Position numbers and translations under genes: made by a program. From JBBECJ01 sp963763325 (GTDB lineage: Bacteria > Chloroflexota > Chloroflexia > Thermomicrobiales > CFX8), in contig CAVXOL010000001.1 of assembly GCA_963763325.1 (NCBI GenBank), forward strand, positions 62,001 to 126,000: a stretch of DNA of 64,000 bases, in the 5' to 3' direction. Positions 47,840-56,343 of the stretch are shown piece after piece. Position 1 is the first letter of the stretch, and the number at the start of each line of letters is the position of its first letter. The notes under the pieces are model-generated. The model had not been told where the DNA came from. It did no database searches and was given only the letters and a program-made list of their open reading frames with translations.

Positions 47840-49024
47840 CTACACCGGCCACTTATTGCCGCTGAGATCAATCCAGCGGGAGAGCTGCTGGGAGCGAGTG
47901 ACGGCGTCGACGACTTCCTGGACCTTGGCACCGTCCTCGAAGGAGGGGGAGGCGTCGGTGCCGCTGCGCATGGCCCAGACCCATTCGCCGGCCAGGATCG
48001 AGAAGGCGCGGATATGACGGCCGGTGCCGCCTTTGCCGCGTTCGGCGATGTCGGTGCTGGTCGGCTTGTAGAGTGAGCTGATCCGTTCGCCGTGGCGCGA
48101 GCCATAGAGGCGGCCGTCATCATGGATCGCCAGCGTCCCCTCGCTGCCGGTCGCGATGATCTCTTCGCCAATCTCAGCCGAGGAGGTATACGAGATGTGG
48201 ACGGTGCCGAGCGCGCCGGAGGCAAAGCGCAACACGAAGGCCGTGTTGTCGTCGGCGTCAACGCGGCGCATCTCATCGCGACCGGTTACGAGCCGCTCGT
48301 CAACGGCGGTTGAGACGGCGCCAGCCGCCCAATGGATCTCGCCAAACCACCAGCGCAGGGTGTCGATGTAGTGCGAGCCGACCGCCGCCAGGATGCCGCC
48401 GGCTCGCGATGAATCGATCAGCCAGTCGTTGGTACGGCGGGTCGGATCGGCCAGCGACGAGCGGTAGACCATGACGCTGACCGAGTGCAGCCGGCCGATG
48501 AAGTCCTCGTCGAGCAGCTTCTTCATCTGTGTCCGGGCTGGGTCGTGGCGCATCTGATGACCGATCGCATGGCAGACACCAGCCTCACGAGCCATCCGCA
48601 GCATGTCACGCGCCTCGGCAACGTTGCGCGCCATTGGCTTCTCGCAGAGCACGTGCAGACCGGCTTCGATCGCCCCCAGCGCCATCGGGTGATGCAGGTG
48701 CGGCGGCGTCGCGATCGTGACGGCATCGACCCTGCCCGACGCCAGCATCTCGCGGTAGTCGCCAAACGACGCTGGAATGTCGAGGTCAGCAGCAACCTCA
48801 TGGAGCCGGCTCCGGTCAGTGCCGCAGATCGCCGCGACCTGGACACCTGGCACGCGGCGCAATGCCGGGACATGGACGTTCGCTCCGAACCCGGCCCCAA
48901 TCACGCCAACGCGGATCGTCTCCCGCTCGACCGGTGGCCGAACGATGTGCTTCCCGTCTCTCGTCTGCGTCACCGTCACGACGTTGCCCTGCCTCCCGAC
49001 CCAATCCAACCAGAACATATACAT
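47840..49024 (-). CDS. Gfo/Idh/MocA-family oxidoreductase
   Basis: An NAD(P)-dependent dehydrogenase acting on a sugar or inositol-type substrate. Rossmann motif VGVIGAGFGANVH, then CGTDRSR, VDAVTIATPPHLHH, EAGLHVLCEKPMARNVAEA (the EKP motif with catalytic lysine) and the GIL AAVGSHYID-like catalytic histidine region (AAVGSHYIDTLRWW). About 394 residues from the ATG at 49024; a GTG about 45 bases later is also possible because ggagg lies before it. The frame is open much further upstream but only through a heptamer array and antisense of the pspC gene. Confidence 0.9.
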   Translation of the reverse strand: MYMFWLDWVGRQGNVVTVTQTRDGKHIVRPPVERETIRVGVIGAGFGANVHVPALRRVPGVQVAAICGTDRSRLHEVAADLDIPASFGDYREMLASGRVDAVTIATPPHLHHPMALGAIEAGLHVLCEKPMARNVAEARDMLRMAREAGVCHAIGHQMRHDPARTQMKKLLDEDFIGRLHSVSVMVYRSSLADPTRRTNDWLIDSSRAGGILAAVGSHYIDTLRWWFGEIHWAAGAVSTAVDERLVTGRDEMRRVDADDNTAFVLRFASGALGTVHISYTSSAEIGEEIIATGSEGTLAIHDDGRLYGSRHGERISSLYKPTSTDIAERGKGGTGRHIRAFSILAGEWVWAMRSGTDASPSFEDGAKVQEVVDAVTRSQQLSRWIDLSGNKWPV

Positions 49025-49048
49025 GCTAGCGAGCGTTGCGGCAACGTC

Positions 49049-49145
49049 GGGGCGGGAATCGGGATTCGGGATTCGTGGCGCGGACAGATCGGCTCTTGAT
49101 CCGGAGCATGCTGTTCGCATTCCCCTGATTCCCGATTCCCGCCCC
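49049..49145. repeat. Inverted heptamer array (GGGAATC-type)
   Basis: Sixteen bases (ggggcgggaatcggga, 49049-49064) are perfectly inverted at 49130-49145, with extra gggattc heptads adjoining. It lies in the shared promoter region of two divergent genes. Confidence 0.8.
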
Positions 49146-49194
49146 GGTGTATCATCGGTACCGGCACAGGAGGGACCAGCGGAAGGGATACAAC

Positions 49195-49701
49195 ATGGAT
49201 CAGCAACGCCCGCAGGATATCCAGCCCGAGTGGCAGTCATTGGAGCAGGGGACGAATTCGCCTCCGCTGCCGCAGCCCGGACCGAAGCGGCTCTACCGCA
49301 GCAGCGACCAGAAAATGTTCCTCGGCGTCTGCGGCGGTCTTGGCGAGTACTTCGACATCGATCCGACCATCGTCCGACTGATCTTCGTCGTCGCAACACT
49401 GCTGGCCGGCACATCAATCGCCGTCTATGTCGTCCTGGCGCTGATCATGCCGTCCGAAGCGTCGCTTGAGGCCGACCCGCGCACGGCAGCCCAGAACACG
49501 ATCAACGAAGCCTCCGATGAGATTCGCAAGGGTGTCGATCTGGTCGTGTCGCGCTTCAACGACATGACGGGACGCGGTGGTTCGACAGCGAGCGAGGCCA
49601 CACCGCCTACCCCGCCGCCTACCTATCAGCCACCAACGACGCCGCCCAACCCGCCGGATTCACACGACGCACCAACGACCCATCTTCCGCCGTCATCTTG
49701 A
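49195..49701 (+). CDS. PspC-domain protein
   Basis: 168 residues. The PspC core is RLYRSSDQKMFLGVCGGLGEYF then IDPTIVRLIFVVATLLAG, with a membrane helix through YVVLALIMP. A proline-rich C-terminal tail (PPTPPPTYQPPTTPP) follows. The ATG at 49195 follows ggaaggg. PspC proteins are small membrane proteins linked to envelope stress. Divergent from the oxidoreductase. Confidence 0.88.
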   Translation: MDQQRPQDIQPEWQSLEQGTNSPPLPQPGPKRLYRSSDQKMFLGVCGGLGEYFDIDPTIVRLIFVVATLLAGTSIAVYVVLALIMPSEASLEADPRTAAQNTINEASDEIRKGVDLVVSRFNDMTGRGGSTASEATPPTPPPTYQPPTTPPNPPDSHDAPTTHLPPSS

Positions 49702-49747
49702 CCCGAAGGAGTATCGGGAATTGCGATTTGCGAGCAGCGTCCAGTAG

Positions 49748-50395
49748 CTACTCCTGACCCGATTCCCGATTCCCGACTCCCGAACCCCGCGGCACAAGCC
49801 GGCCGGCCGCAAACCGCCGGATCGCCTCGGGGTAGAGTTCACATTCGAGCGCGAAGACCCGTGCACCAAGCGTTTCGGGGGTATCGTCGTCGTGGATCGG
49901 CAGGCAACGTTGCAGGACGATCGGGCCGGCATCGTAGTCAGCGTTGACGAGATGGACGGTACAGCCTGTCACCTGCATCCCGGACGCCAGGACGGCCTCG
50001 TGGACGCGCGTGCCGTACAATCCGCGACCACCGAAGAGCGGCAGCAGCGACGGGTGGATGTTCAACATCCGGCCCTCCCACTCAGGCAGGATCTCCAGTT
50101 GCGACAGGAACCCGGCCAGCAGGATCAGCCCGATCTCGTGCGGCGCGAGCAACTGCTGAATCCGGGCCGACATTTCGGACGGTGTCGGATAGTCGCGGCG
50201 GCTGACAACGTGCGCCTTGATCCCGGCGCTGGCGGCGACCTCCAGCCCGCGCACGCCGGCACGCGACGAGATGACGACCGGGATGTCGATCTCCAGTTCG
50301 CCGGCCGCCCGCCGTTCCAGCAGGTTCTCCAGCGTCCTGCCCGTCCCGGACAGCAACACTGCTACCTGCAACCGTCCCGCCTGCGTCCCAGTCAT
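49748..50395 (-). CDS. purN: Phosphoribosylglycinamide formyltransferase with heptamer-encoded tail
   Basis: PurN transfers a formyl group from 10-formyl-THF to GAR in purine synthesis. Motifs: AVLLSGTGRTLENLL, VISSRAGVRGLEVA, NIHPSLLPLFGGRG with the catalytic histidine, and TGCTVHLVNADYDAGPIVLQ with the catalytic aspartate. The normal protein ends near the IRRFAAGRL block. The last ~13 residues here (GSGVGNRESGQE) are encoded by a (CCCGATT)n heptamer array at 49758-49785. The ATG at 50395 is preceded by gggag. No other purine genes are adjacent. Confidence 0.93.
   Translation of the reverse strand: MTGTQAGRLQVAVLLSGTGRTLENLLERRAAGELEIDIPVVISSRAGVRGLEVAASAGIKAHVVSRRDYPTPSEMSARIQQLLAPHEIGLILLAGFLSQLEILPEWEGRMLNIHPSLLPLFGGRGLYGTRVHEAVLASGMQVTGCTVHLVNADYDAGPIVLQRCLPIHDDDTPETLGARVFALECELYPEAIRRFAAGRLVPRGSGVGNRESGQE
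49758..49785. repeat. Heptamer array (CCCGATT-type) inside the purN 3' end
   Basis: Four contiguous heptads cccgatt, cccgatt, cccgact, cccgaac. A tatcggga word at 49712-49719 faces it as a weak inverted partner. The array supplies the codons of the PurN C-terminal tail. Confidence 0.8.
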
Positions 50396-50466
50396 CACCA
50401 CTCCCAGTGTCAGCCCATCCCCCGAGCCAGCGCCGATGATACACGCGCAGACCGGCGGCCACCGAC

Positions 50467-50886
50467 ATGAAGACGCTCCGGCTCAAGCTGCCGCTGCCAC
50501 CCGGCGTCAACAACCAGTACGTCACCGTCGGCAAACGGCGGGTGCTGTCGAAGCAGGCGAGAGCATTCCACCGCGAGGCCGGTGTCGTCGTCCAGGAACA
50601 GCGATCGCAGGGTGCAATCGACGACGAATGGCTGGCGAGCCTCCGCGACCAGCCTCTGGCCTGCGACCTGGTCTTCTACTTCGAGACACCCTACAAGCGC
50701 GACCTCGACGGCGGCCTCAAGATCACGCTCGACGCCGTCTGCACCCTGCTCGGCCTCGACGACCGCTACATCGTCTCCCTCACCCTCGAAAAGCGCCTCG
50801 ACCCCCTCCACCCTCGCGTCGAGCTGGAGCTTGGCCCTGCTGAGGGTTGGCAGTTCGACCAGGAATACGTGGTGATCGAGGGATAG
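50467..50886 (+). CDS. RusA-like Holliday-junction endonuclease
   Basis: 139 residues. N-terminus LPLPPGVNNQYVTVGKRR and the acidic active site RDLDGGLKITLDAVCTLLGLDD match RusA-family crossover-junction endonucleases, including the closing strand KRLDP.HPRVELEL. RusA proteins resolve four-way DNA junctions and are often phage- or element-borne. It is divergent from purN and convergent with the retron RT, whose reading frame overlaps its last 107 bases. Confidence 0.82.
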   Translation: MKTLRLKLPLPPGVNNQYVTVGKRRVLSKQARAFHREAGVVVQEQRSQGAIDDEWLASLRDQPLACDLVFYFETPYKRDLDGGLKITLDAVCTLLGLDDRYIVSLTLEKRLDPLHPRVELELGPAEGWQFDQEYVVIEG

Positions 50887-52039
50887 GTGATCGAGACGCG
50901 CGATGAGCACCGCGATCCGTCACGCTCAAGGTCACCCACGGATGCCGCTCCCGAATCCGCGTCGCCTTCTCAGGCTCGACCATCTGAACAAAGGCGAGGT
51001 AACCACGGGCATAGTCGCGGACATCCTTGCCGAGCGTCAGGCTGGCCGCCTCGAAACCGTCGCGCTCTGCTGAGTGGAGGATGGCGCGGAAACGGCGCAG
51101 GTCGGCGCGGGGGATCGCGACGCCGTCATTGACGACCAGGCCGGTCACGATCTGCCGCTGGTGCGCACGGGTGACGCGTGCCTTGGCCGGGTTCGGCTCG
51201 AACCCCTCCTCGCCGAGGATGAAGACGGCGCTGGAGATCAGTCGCCCGACCGGCGCGTCGGTGGCCGGGTGCGAGAAGGTCATGTCGTCGGCGTAGCGGG
51301 TGTAGGTGAAGCCGTGCTTGCGGGCCAACCCGTTCAATCGTGCGTCGAGCCGCTGGCAGATGATGTTCGAGATGGCCGGTGATGTACAAGCGCCCTGCGG
51401 CAGGCTCGCCTGTGGGCCGTCGGCTCCATTGCGCGGAGCGTCAGTTGTCAGTAAGGCCAGGATGGCGGCGACCCCCTCGCTGTAACCGAGCGACTGGAAC
51501 ATGCCCTTCACTCGCTTGCGCGTAATCGATGGAAAGAAGTCGGCAATGTCGAGCCGGATGACGACCGCCTGTCCGGCGTGCGGTCGCGCGTTGGCGACGA
51601 TTGACGCGCCGGGTCGGTAGGCGGTGGCCGCGTCGTGGATCGGGATCTTCGCCAGGATATCGCGAGCGACGACCTGTTGCGCGGTGCGCATATCCGACTT
51701 CGGCGCGCTGATCTGCCGTTGTTCGCCAGTGCGTTTTGGGATCGTGAAGCGGTGGTAGTGGTCAACACCTGGATCGTCCGGCTGGTAGCAGAGCCAGACC
51801 AGCCGCCGTTCGTCGAGGCTCAGGAGCCTCGCGATATCCGCGAACGACTCCAGAGCAGGCACACCGAACACGGCCGCCCTGAGCGGATCACCTCCCGTGA
51901 AACGCAGCCACGATTGGACACTGCGCCCGAGGTAGAGAGGGCTGCTCTCCTGCCGCGTGTCCGGCGGAATCTGGCCTGAGGGGCTGGGTTGTCCGAGCCA
52001 GCCAAAGATGCGTCGCACGATGCCCACGCCGCTGGCCAT
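50780..52039 (-). CDS. Retron reverse transcriptase
   Basis: About 419 residues from the ATG at 52039. RT motifs in order: FTIPKRTGEQRQISAP (about 98-112), the retron X motif NARPH (NAxxH, 150-154), RLDIADFFPSI with the first catalytic aspartate (about 164), LPQGACTSPAISN (213-225), YTRYADDMTFS with the YADD centre (about 249-252), and the retron Y motif VTG in QIVTGLVVN (298-300). NAxxH plus VTG separates retron RTs from group II intron and DGR enzymes. The RT would copy the msd RNA beside it. The natural end is probably near ERHPWV; beyond that the frame runs about 50 residues antisense to the RusA gene, suggesting a lost or shifted stop. Confidence 0.92.
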   Translation of the reverse strand: MASGVGIVRRIFGWLGQPSPSGQIPPDTRQESSPLYLGRSVQSWLRFTGGDPLRAAVFGVPALESFADIARLLSLDERRLVWLCYQPDDPGVDHYHRFTIPKRTGEQRQISAPKSDMRTAQQVVARDILAKIPIHDAATAYRPGASIVANARPHAGQAVVIRLDIADFFPSITRKRVKGMFQSLGYSEGVAAILALLTTDAPRNGADGPQASLPQGACTSPAISNIICQRLDARLNGLARKHGFTYTRYADDMTFSHPATDAPVGRLISSAVFILGEEGFEPNPAKARVTRAHQRQIVTGLVVNDGVAIPRADLRRFRAILHSAERDGFEAASLTLGKDVRDYARGYLAFVQMVEPEKATRIRERHPWVTLSVTDRGAHRASRSPIPRSPRIPGRTANPQQGQAPARREGGGGRGAFRG

Positions 52040-52059
52040 CCTCTCCGACGATCGACAGA

Positions 52060-52200
52060 CCACAAACGGCGGAGGCGGCCTACCTCGACGAATCACAGCC
52101 TGGCTTCGAAGATGCCTGGGTTCGGTTGAGTAGCGTCACCGCAGCCGTGGCGTAACACCACGGATAGATTGCTAGGCCGCCCGTCCCGCCGTCATGGTGG
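52060..52200 (-). ncRNA. Retron msr-msd non-coding RNA
   Basis: Read on the minus strand, a1 at 52192-52173 pairs with a2 at 52082-52066: 7 bp, a 4/1 internal loop, then 9 bp, extendable by a CCAC/GTGG pair outside. a1 ends in CCTA followed directly by GC, so the expected branch-point G (UAGC context) is at 52172. The msr contains a perfect 6-bp hairpin (CCGTGG..CCACGG, 52163-52145) with a U-containing loop. The msd would span about 52140-52083 and can fold with CGAA/TTCG and CTACTC/GAGGTAG arms. a2 ends 27 bases before the RT start, the standard retron spacing. Confidence 0.82.
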
Positions 52201-52205
52201 CGTGC

Positions 52206-52234
52206 AGTCTAGAGGCGCTCAGCAGGAGCGTCAA
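52206..52234 (-). promoter_or_regulatory. Promoter of the retron
   Basis: On the minus strand TTGACG (52234-52229), a 17-base spacer and TAGACT (52211-52206). The predicted transcript would start near 52199, a few bases before the a1 repeat. The -35 box contains the stop codon of the upstream HTH gene. Confidence 0.7.
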
Positions 52235-52980
52235 GAACCGCGTGTCCCAGCCCCGATACCTTCCTGGTGAGCCCGGACCGTCTCGATCAGGACAACATCG
52301 AGGAAGTGAGTCAGCTCACTCGTGATCCGGGCGGCGCGGCGGGTGGGGACGTTCTCGTCCTCGATGTAGTGGGTGACGGCCTGAACGACCGGGGTGCGGA
52401 AAAAGAGGAACGCTTCCAGCGCCTCGGCCGTCGAGAGGCCAACGCGGGCCGAGCAACAGCCGTACTCGTGACCAATCTCGCGGCTCTCAGCGATGATGTC
52501 GCCGCGTTCGCCTCGACTGCTGATGTAGCGAATGGTCAAGTCAACCATTCGACGTCCGAGCGGACGGAGCTCGTCCAGCGTGCGCTGGTCGTAGGCGCGG
52601 TACCACGGGCGAGACTGGGCCTGGCGGATGTAGTCGTGCTCGTACGCCGACATTGACATCGTCGTCAGCACCTGACGGCTGACACGCCTCCGGCGCGGCT
52701 CACCACGTACAAGCGCTCGCAGGTCCTCCTCGTTGTAGCGTCGGTGACCGCCCGGCGTCCGGAAGACGGGAATCTTGCCGCTATCGCTCCAGCGCCGCAG
52801 CGTCGACTGGTCAACGCCGAGCAGCTTGCATGCAGCGTCGATTGACAGCCAGTTGCCGCCAGACCGTTCAGCGTCTGCCGCCGGCTGGTCGCGGGACCGA
52901 TCCGGCTTGGATCGTGGTACCTCGGATACGGGATCATCGCTCCCGATCGCTCCGTCGATCGAGCCGGCATATGAGAACAT
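52231..52980 (-). CDS. Excisionase/MerR-type HTH regulator
   Basis: 249 residues. After ~40 disordered residues comes a DNA-binding-excisionase/MerR-like wHTH (WLSIDAACKLLGVDQSTLRR, then GKIPVFRTPGGHRRYNEEDL). The C-terminal ~130 residues are helical (a sensor/RsbRD-like region by general appearance, with YISSRGERGDIIAESREIG and EALEAFLFFRTPVVQAVTHY). It lies directly upstream of the retron on the same strand. It could be a local regulator or an unrecognised retron-associated gene; no toxin domain is apparent. Confidence 0.8.
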   Translation of the reverse strand: MFSYAGSIDGAIGSDDPVSEVPRSKPDRSRDQPAADAERSGGNWLSIDAACKLLGVDQSTLRRWSDSGKIPVFRTPGGHRRYNEEDLRALVRGEPRRRRVSRQVLTTMSMSAYEHDYIRQAQSRPWYRAYDQRTLDELRPLGRRMVDLTIRYISSRGERGDIIAESREIGHEYGCCSARVGLSTAEALEAFLFFRTPVVQAVTHYIEDENVPTRRAARITSELTHFLDVVLIETVRAHQEGIGAGTRGS

Positions 52981-53229
52981 CGGAACTCCAGACTCCTGTG
53001 TGGCGGCAGGATCAGTGTCAGACGATGGATCAATGCCCCGGCATTCTCTGTGACATGCGACACCCTGTCAAATGCTCATACCAGTCGCCGGCTCAACCGT
53101 GAGCAGTGATCTGGGCGACTTCAGCCAGTCGTACCGCCGATTCTTATTGATCCAGACCATACAGGCGATGCATATTGCGACATCTCTCATACCTGATATG
53201 CGTAATCACAATTGACTGTAAGGAATACG

Positions 53230-53258
53230 TTGATTAGCGCAATCCTAAATGTTAGTAT
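53230..53258 (+). promoter_or_regulatory. Candidate promoter of the CSLREA surface-protein gene
   Basis: TTGATT (53230-53235), 17 bases, TAGTAT (53253-53258) inside an AT-rich intergenic region (52981-53403) that holds no gene. It lies about 145 bases before the ATG at 53404. Confidence 0.5.
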
Positions 53259-53403
53259 TGACGCATCTCATACGAGTGCCTCGGCCGCGAATGCCGGGCT
53301 GCATTTGCAATTCGCGGCGGGAAAGCTGACCAACTGTTCCACCATCATGGTGGTCGATTAGCCGTACGCCGAATCAGGTGACGGGTGATGAGGGGTGGGC
53401 GAC

Positions 53404-55831
53404 ATGCGTCGCAGGAGTGTTGTGCTGCTTTTAATCCTTGTGGTTGGTCTGGTGCTGGTGGGGCCGCTCCCACCCGGCAGCGTCGAAGCCGCCGACGCGA
53501 CATTCGTGGTTTCCAGCACGCTCGACCTGTCTGACGACACGCCCGGTGACGGCGTCTGTCTGGCAGTCGGGGATGTCTGCACGCTCCGCGCAGCCGTTCA
53601 GGAGGCTAATGCACTGGCCGGGGCTGACACCATCCTTGTTCCGGCTGGCATGTATCTGCTGACGATCGATGGGGCAGGCGATGACGCTGCCGCATCCGGC
53701 GACCTGGATATTACCGACGACGTCATCATCAGTGGCGAAGATCCCGCAACGACCATCATCGACGGCAATGCGCTCGATCGGGTCTTCCACGTCCTGACAG
53801 CCGGCGTCGTCTCGATCGCTGGCACGACGATCCAGAACGGGTTCGCCCCGTATGGTGGAGGGATTGCAAACGAGTCCGCGCAACTGTCGCTCGATGCTGT
53901 CACGGTTCAGAACAACGCGAGCGAGGACGGAGGCGGCATCTGGAATGCCGGCTGGTTGTCCCTCATAGCGAGCCATGTCAGCGGCAACGAGACATCGTTC
54001 GGCGGTGGTGGCGGCATCAGCAACCAGTCCGGCATCGTCAACCTCACAAATGTGATGATCGACGACAACGATGCCGACGTTCAGGGCGGTGGCATCCTGT
54101 CTTTTGGCGGTGAGATCATCATCCTCGGCGGATCTGTCTCCCGCAACACGGCCAACAGCGCTGGCGGAGGTGGCATCCTCGGGTTCTCGGCGGCGGTCTC
54201 ATTGACCAGTGTTGAAGTCATTGGCAACAGCGGCGATGGCACCGCACTCAGCGGACCTGGTGCGCAGGGCGGCGGTGTCGCGGTCAGCGATGGGACACTC
54301 ACGATCTACGAGAGCCGGATCGAGAACAATTACATTTACGGATCTGGTGGCGGCATCTTCGTCGAGCGCTCGGCTTTCACGATCGACGGCGGAACAGTCA
54401 GTGGCAATACCGCACGCTTCGGGGGCGGGATCTACGGCAGCGGGTCGATCTCAAACATTGCTATCACCGCCAACTACGTAGAGTCCACGTTTGACGAGGG
54501 CGGTATCGGCGGTGGCATCTACGGTGGCGGAACGCTCGTCAACGTGACAATCAGTGGCAACGTCGTCGAGTCCGGCGATGGAACGGCGCGCGGGACAGCG
54601 ATCTACGGCAGCGGCTCACTCGTGAACGTCACGATCGCGAACAATGTCACGAGCACGTTCTTCGATCCCGACGCTCCTGCGGCCAGCCCGATCTACGCAA
54701 CCGATGCGATGGAGATGGTCAACACGATCGTCGCGGACGCCTCTGGCCTGGGCTGCGACGGCGTAGTGATCGCGTCACTGGGGCACAATCTCGACCAGGG
54801 TACAAGCTGCGGTCTAACCGCGACCGGTGACCAATCCGGCGTCGATCCGATGCTCGGCCCTCTGGGCGACAACGGCGGTCTCAGCCCGACCCATGCGCTC
54901 CTGACTGGACAGCCCGGCAATCGACGCCGGTGAGAACGGTTTCTGCCCAGCCGTCGATCAACGTGAACAACCACGACCAATCGACGGCAACGCTGACGGC
55001 GAAGTCATCTGCGACATCGGGGCGTTTGAACGACAGGAGATCACGGATCCGACGACGCAACGCCACCAGTCATCTCAGCAGAGATCCTCTGGCGACGCTG
55101 GGCTCAATGGCTGGTACACGAGCGATGTGACGGTGTCGTGGTCGGTGGTCGACGACGAGTCCGACGTATCAGCGACCGAGGGCTGCGACGAAACGACGAT
55201 CACGACCGACACGGCCGGGACGACGCTGACCTGCGCCGCGACGAGTGCCGGTGGCACGGCAGAGCAGTCGGTGACGATCAAGCGCGACGCGACGGCGCCA
55301 ACCATCGCGCCGGTCAGCGATCAGCGCGTGACAGCGACCGGTCGCGGTGGATCGTGGGTCGTCTACGCCGCGCCGGCGTTCGACGATGCGCTTTCCGGCA
55401 AGGGCAGAGCGACCTGCACGCCACCATCGGGACGACGCTTCGCACTCGGCGCGACCAACGTCACCTGCGTCGCGAGCGACGCGGCAGGCAACACGGCCAG
55501 CGCGAGTTTCCGGGTCTTCGTCACCTACTCATGGTCGGGTCTGCTATCGCCAATCAATCCTGATGGATCGACGGTCAGGAAGGCTGGAAGCACGTTGCCG
55601 GTCAAGTTCCGGCTGACGGGTGCCAGCGCCAGTATCACCAACGCCACCGCGAAGCTGACCATCGAGCGGGTGTCCGATGGTTACCGGCCGGTCAAAGCGG
55701 CGCGGTTCACCTACAACGGACAGTACATGTATCAGTGGAACACGAAGGGACTGGCGCCAGGAGCGTATCGCCTGACGATCGACCTTGGCGATGGCGACAC
55801 AACGCGGACGGTCATCGTTACGCTTCGCTAA
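53404..55831 (+). CDS. Secreted CSLREA beta-helix protein with HYR/Ig-like C-terminus (frameshifted)
   Basis: The ATG at 53404 gives a signal peptide (VVLLLILVVGLVLVGPLPPG). The CSLREA-type domain follows (DTPGDGVC...CTLRAAVQEANAL), then ~400 residues of right-handed parallel beta-helix repeats (GGGI..., N.A..GGGI). At about 54912 the frame shifts; the next frame continues SPAIDAGENGFCPAVDQR and CDIGAFE, the standard end of such passengers. It continues through a possibly double-shifted linker (55050-55090) into NGWYTSDVTVSWSV and one HYR-like domain plus a C-terminal PVKFRLTG module. Total about 809 residues, exported, probably cell-surface. Functions of such proteins are largely unknown. 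Confidence 0.8.
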
Positions 55832-55845
55832 CCCAGAACCGAGAG

Positions 55846-55892
55846 CACCGACGAGGCGGGTCCACGCTGCTTGCGGACCCACCTCGTCGGTG
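55846..55892 (+). terminator. Hairpin terminator after the CSLREA gene
   Basis: 18-base arms 55846-55863 and 55875-55892 with one mismatch and an 11-base loop, 15 bases after the stop. No strong U tract. Confidence 0.7.
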
Positions 55893-55959
55893 TCTGCGAC
55901 GTGCAAATCGATGGCATGATGCTCGTACTGACACACGTCCGCATTATCAGGGAGCGACA

Positions 55960-56280
55960 ATGACCGAGAAGCGTCCCGCGCCGTTGACGGCGCTACAGGC
56001 AGAGGTCGAGTCCTGGGCAGGGCGCTACTGGGGCGGTGAATACTGGCCACCACTGGCGAACCTGGCGCGTTTGGCGGAGGAAGTCGGCGAGATCGCGCGA
56101 GCCGTCAACCAGGCGCACGGCCCGAAGCGGATCAAGGCCGATGAAGCCGCCGCCCAACTCGCCGAAGAGCTGGGCGACGCCCTCTTCGTCCTCCTCTGCC
56201 TCGCCAACAGCACCAACACAGACCTCCAGGCCGCCTTCGATGCAACGCTGGAAAAGTACCGGGTGCGGGACGAGGCATGA
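55960..56280 (+). CDS. MazG-like nucleotide pyrophosphohydrolase
   Basis: 106 residues with the Mg-binding EEVGEIARAV and EELGDALFVLL helices of the MazG/all-alpha NTP-PPase superfamily. The single-domain form is like those that hydrolyse (d)NTPs to monophosphate. The ATG at 55960 follows aggga. The last codons (VRDEA) run into a GGGACGA heptamer array. Confidence 0.88.
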   Translation: MTEKRPAPLTALQAEVESWAGRYWGGEYWPPLANLARLAEEVGEIARAVNQAHGPKRIKADEAAAQLAEELGDALFVLLCLANSTNTDLQAAFDATLEKYRVRDEA

Positions 56281-56301
56281 GGGACGAGGGACGCGGATGA
56301 C
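56267..56301. repeat. Heptamer array (GGGACGA-type) spanning the MazG stop
   Basis: Five contiguous heptads gggacga, ggcatga, gggacga, gggacgc, ggatgac. A ccacgtcccgc word at 56319-56330 is a partial inverted partner. The TGA stop of the MazG-like gene is inside the second heptad. Confidence 0.75.
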
Positions 56302-56343
56302 GGGTTTCAATCTCTGATGCCACGTCCCGCGTTCCGACCGCCC

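Noticed and set aside
43302..49145. CRISPR array
   Set aside because: The repeats are 7-base tandem units without unique spacers, and no cas genes are present.
50780..52039. Group II intron or diversity-generating RT
   Set aside because: No intron domains V/VI, no maturase domain, no template/variable repeats nearby; the NAxxH and VTG motifs fit retrons.
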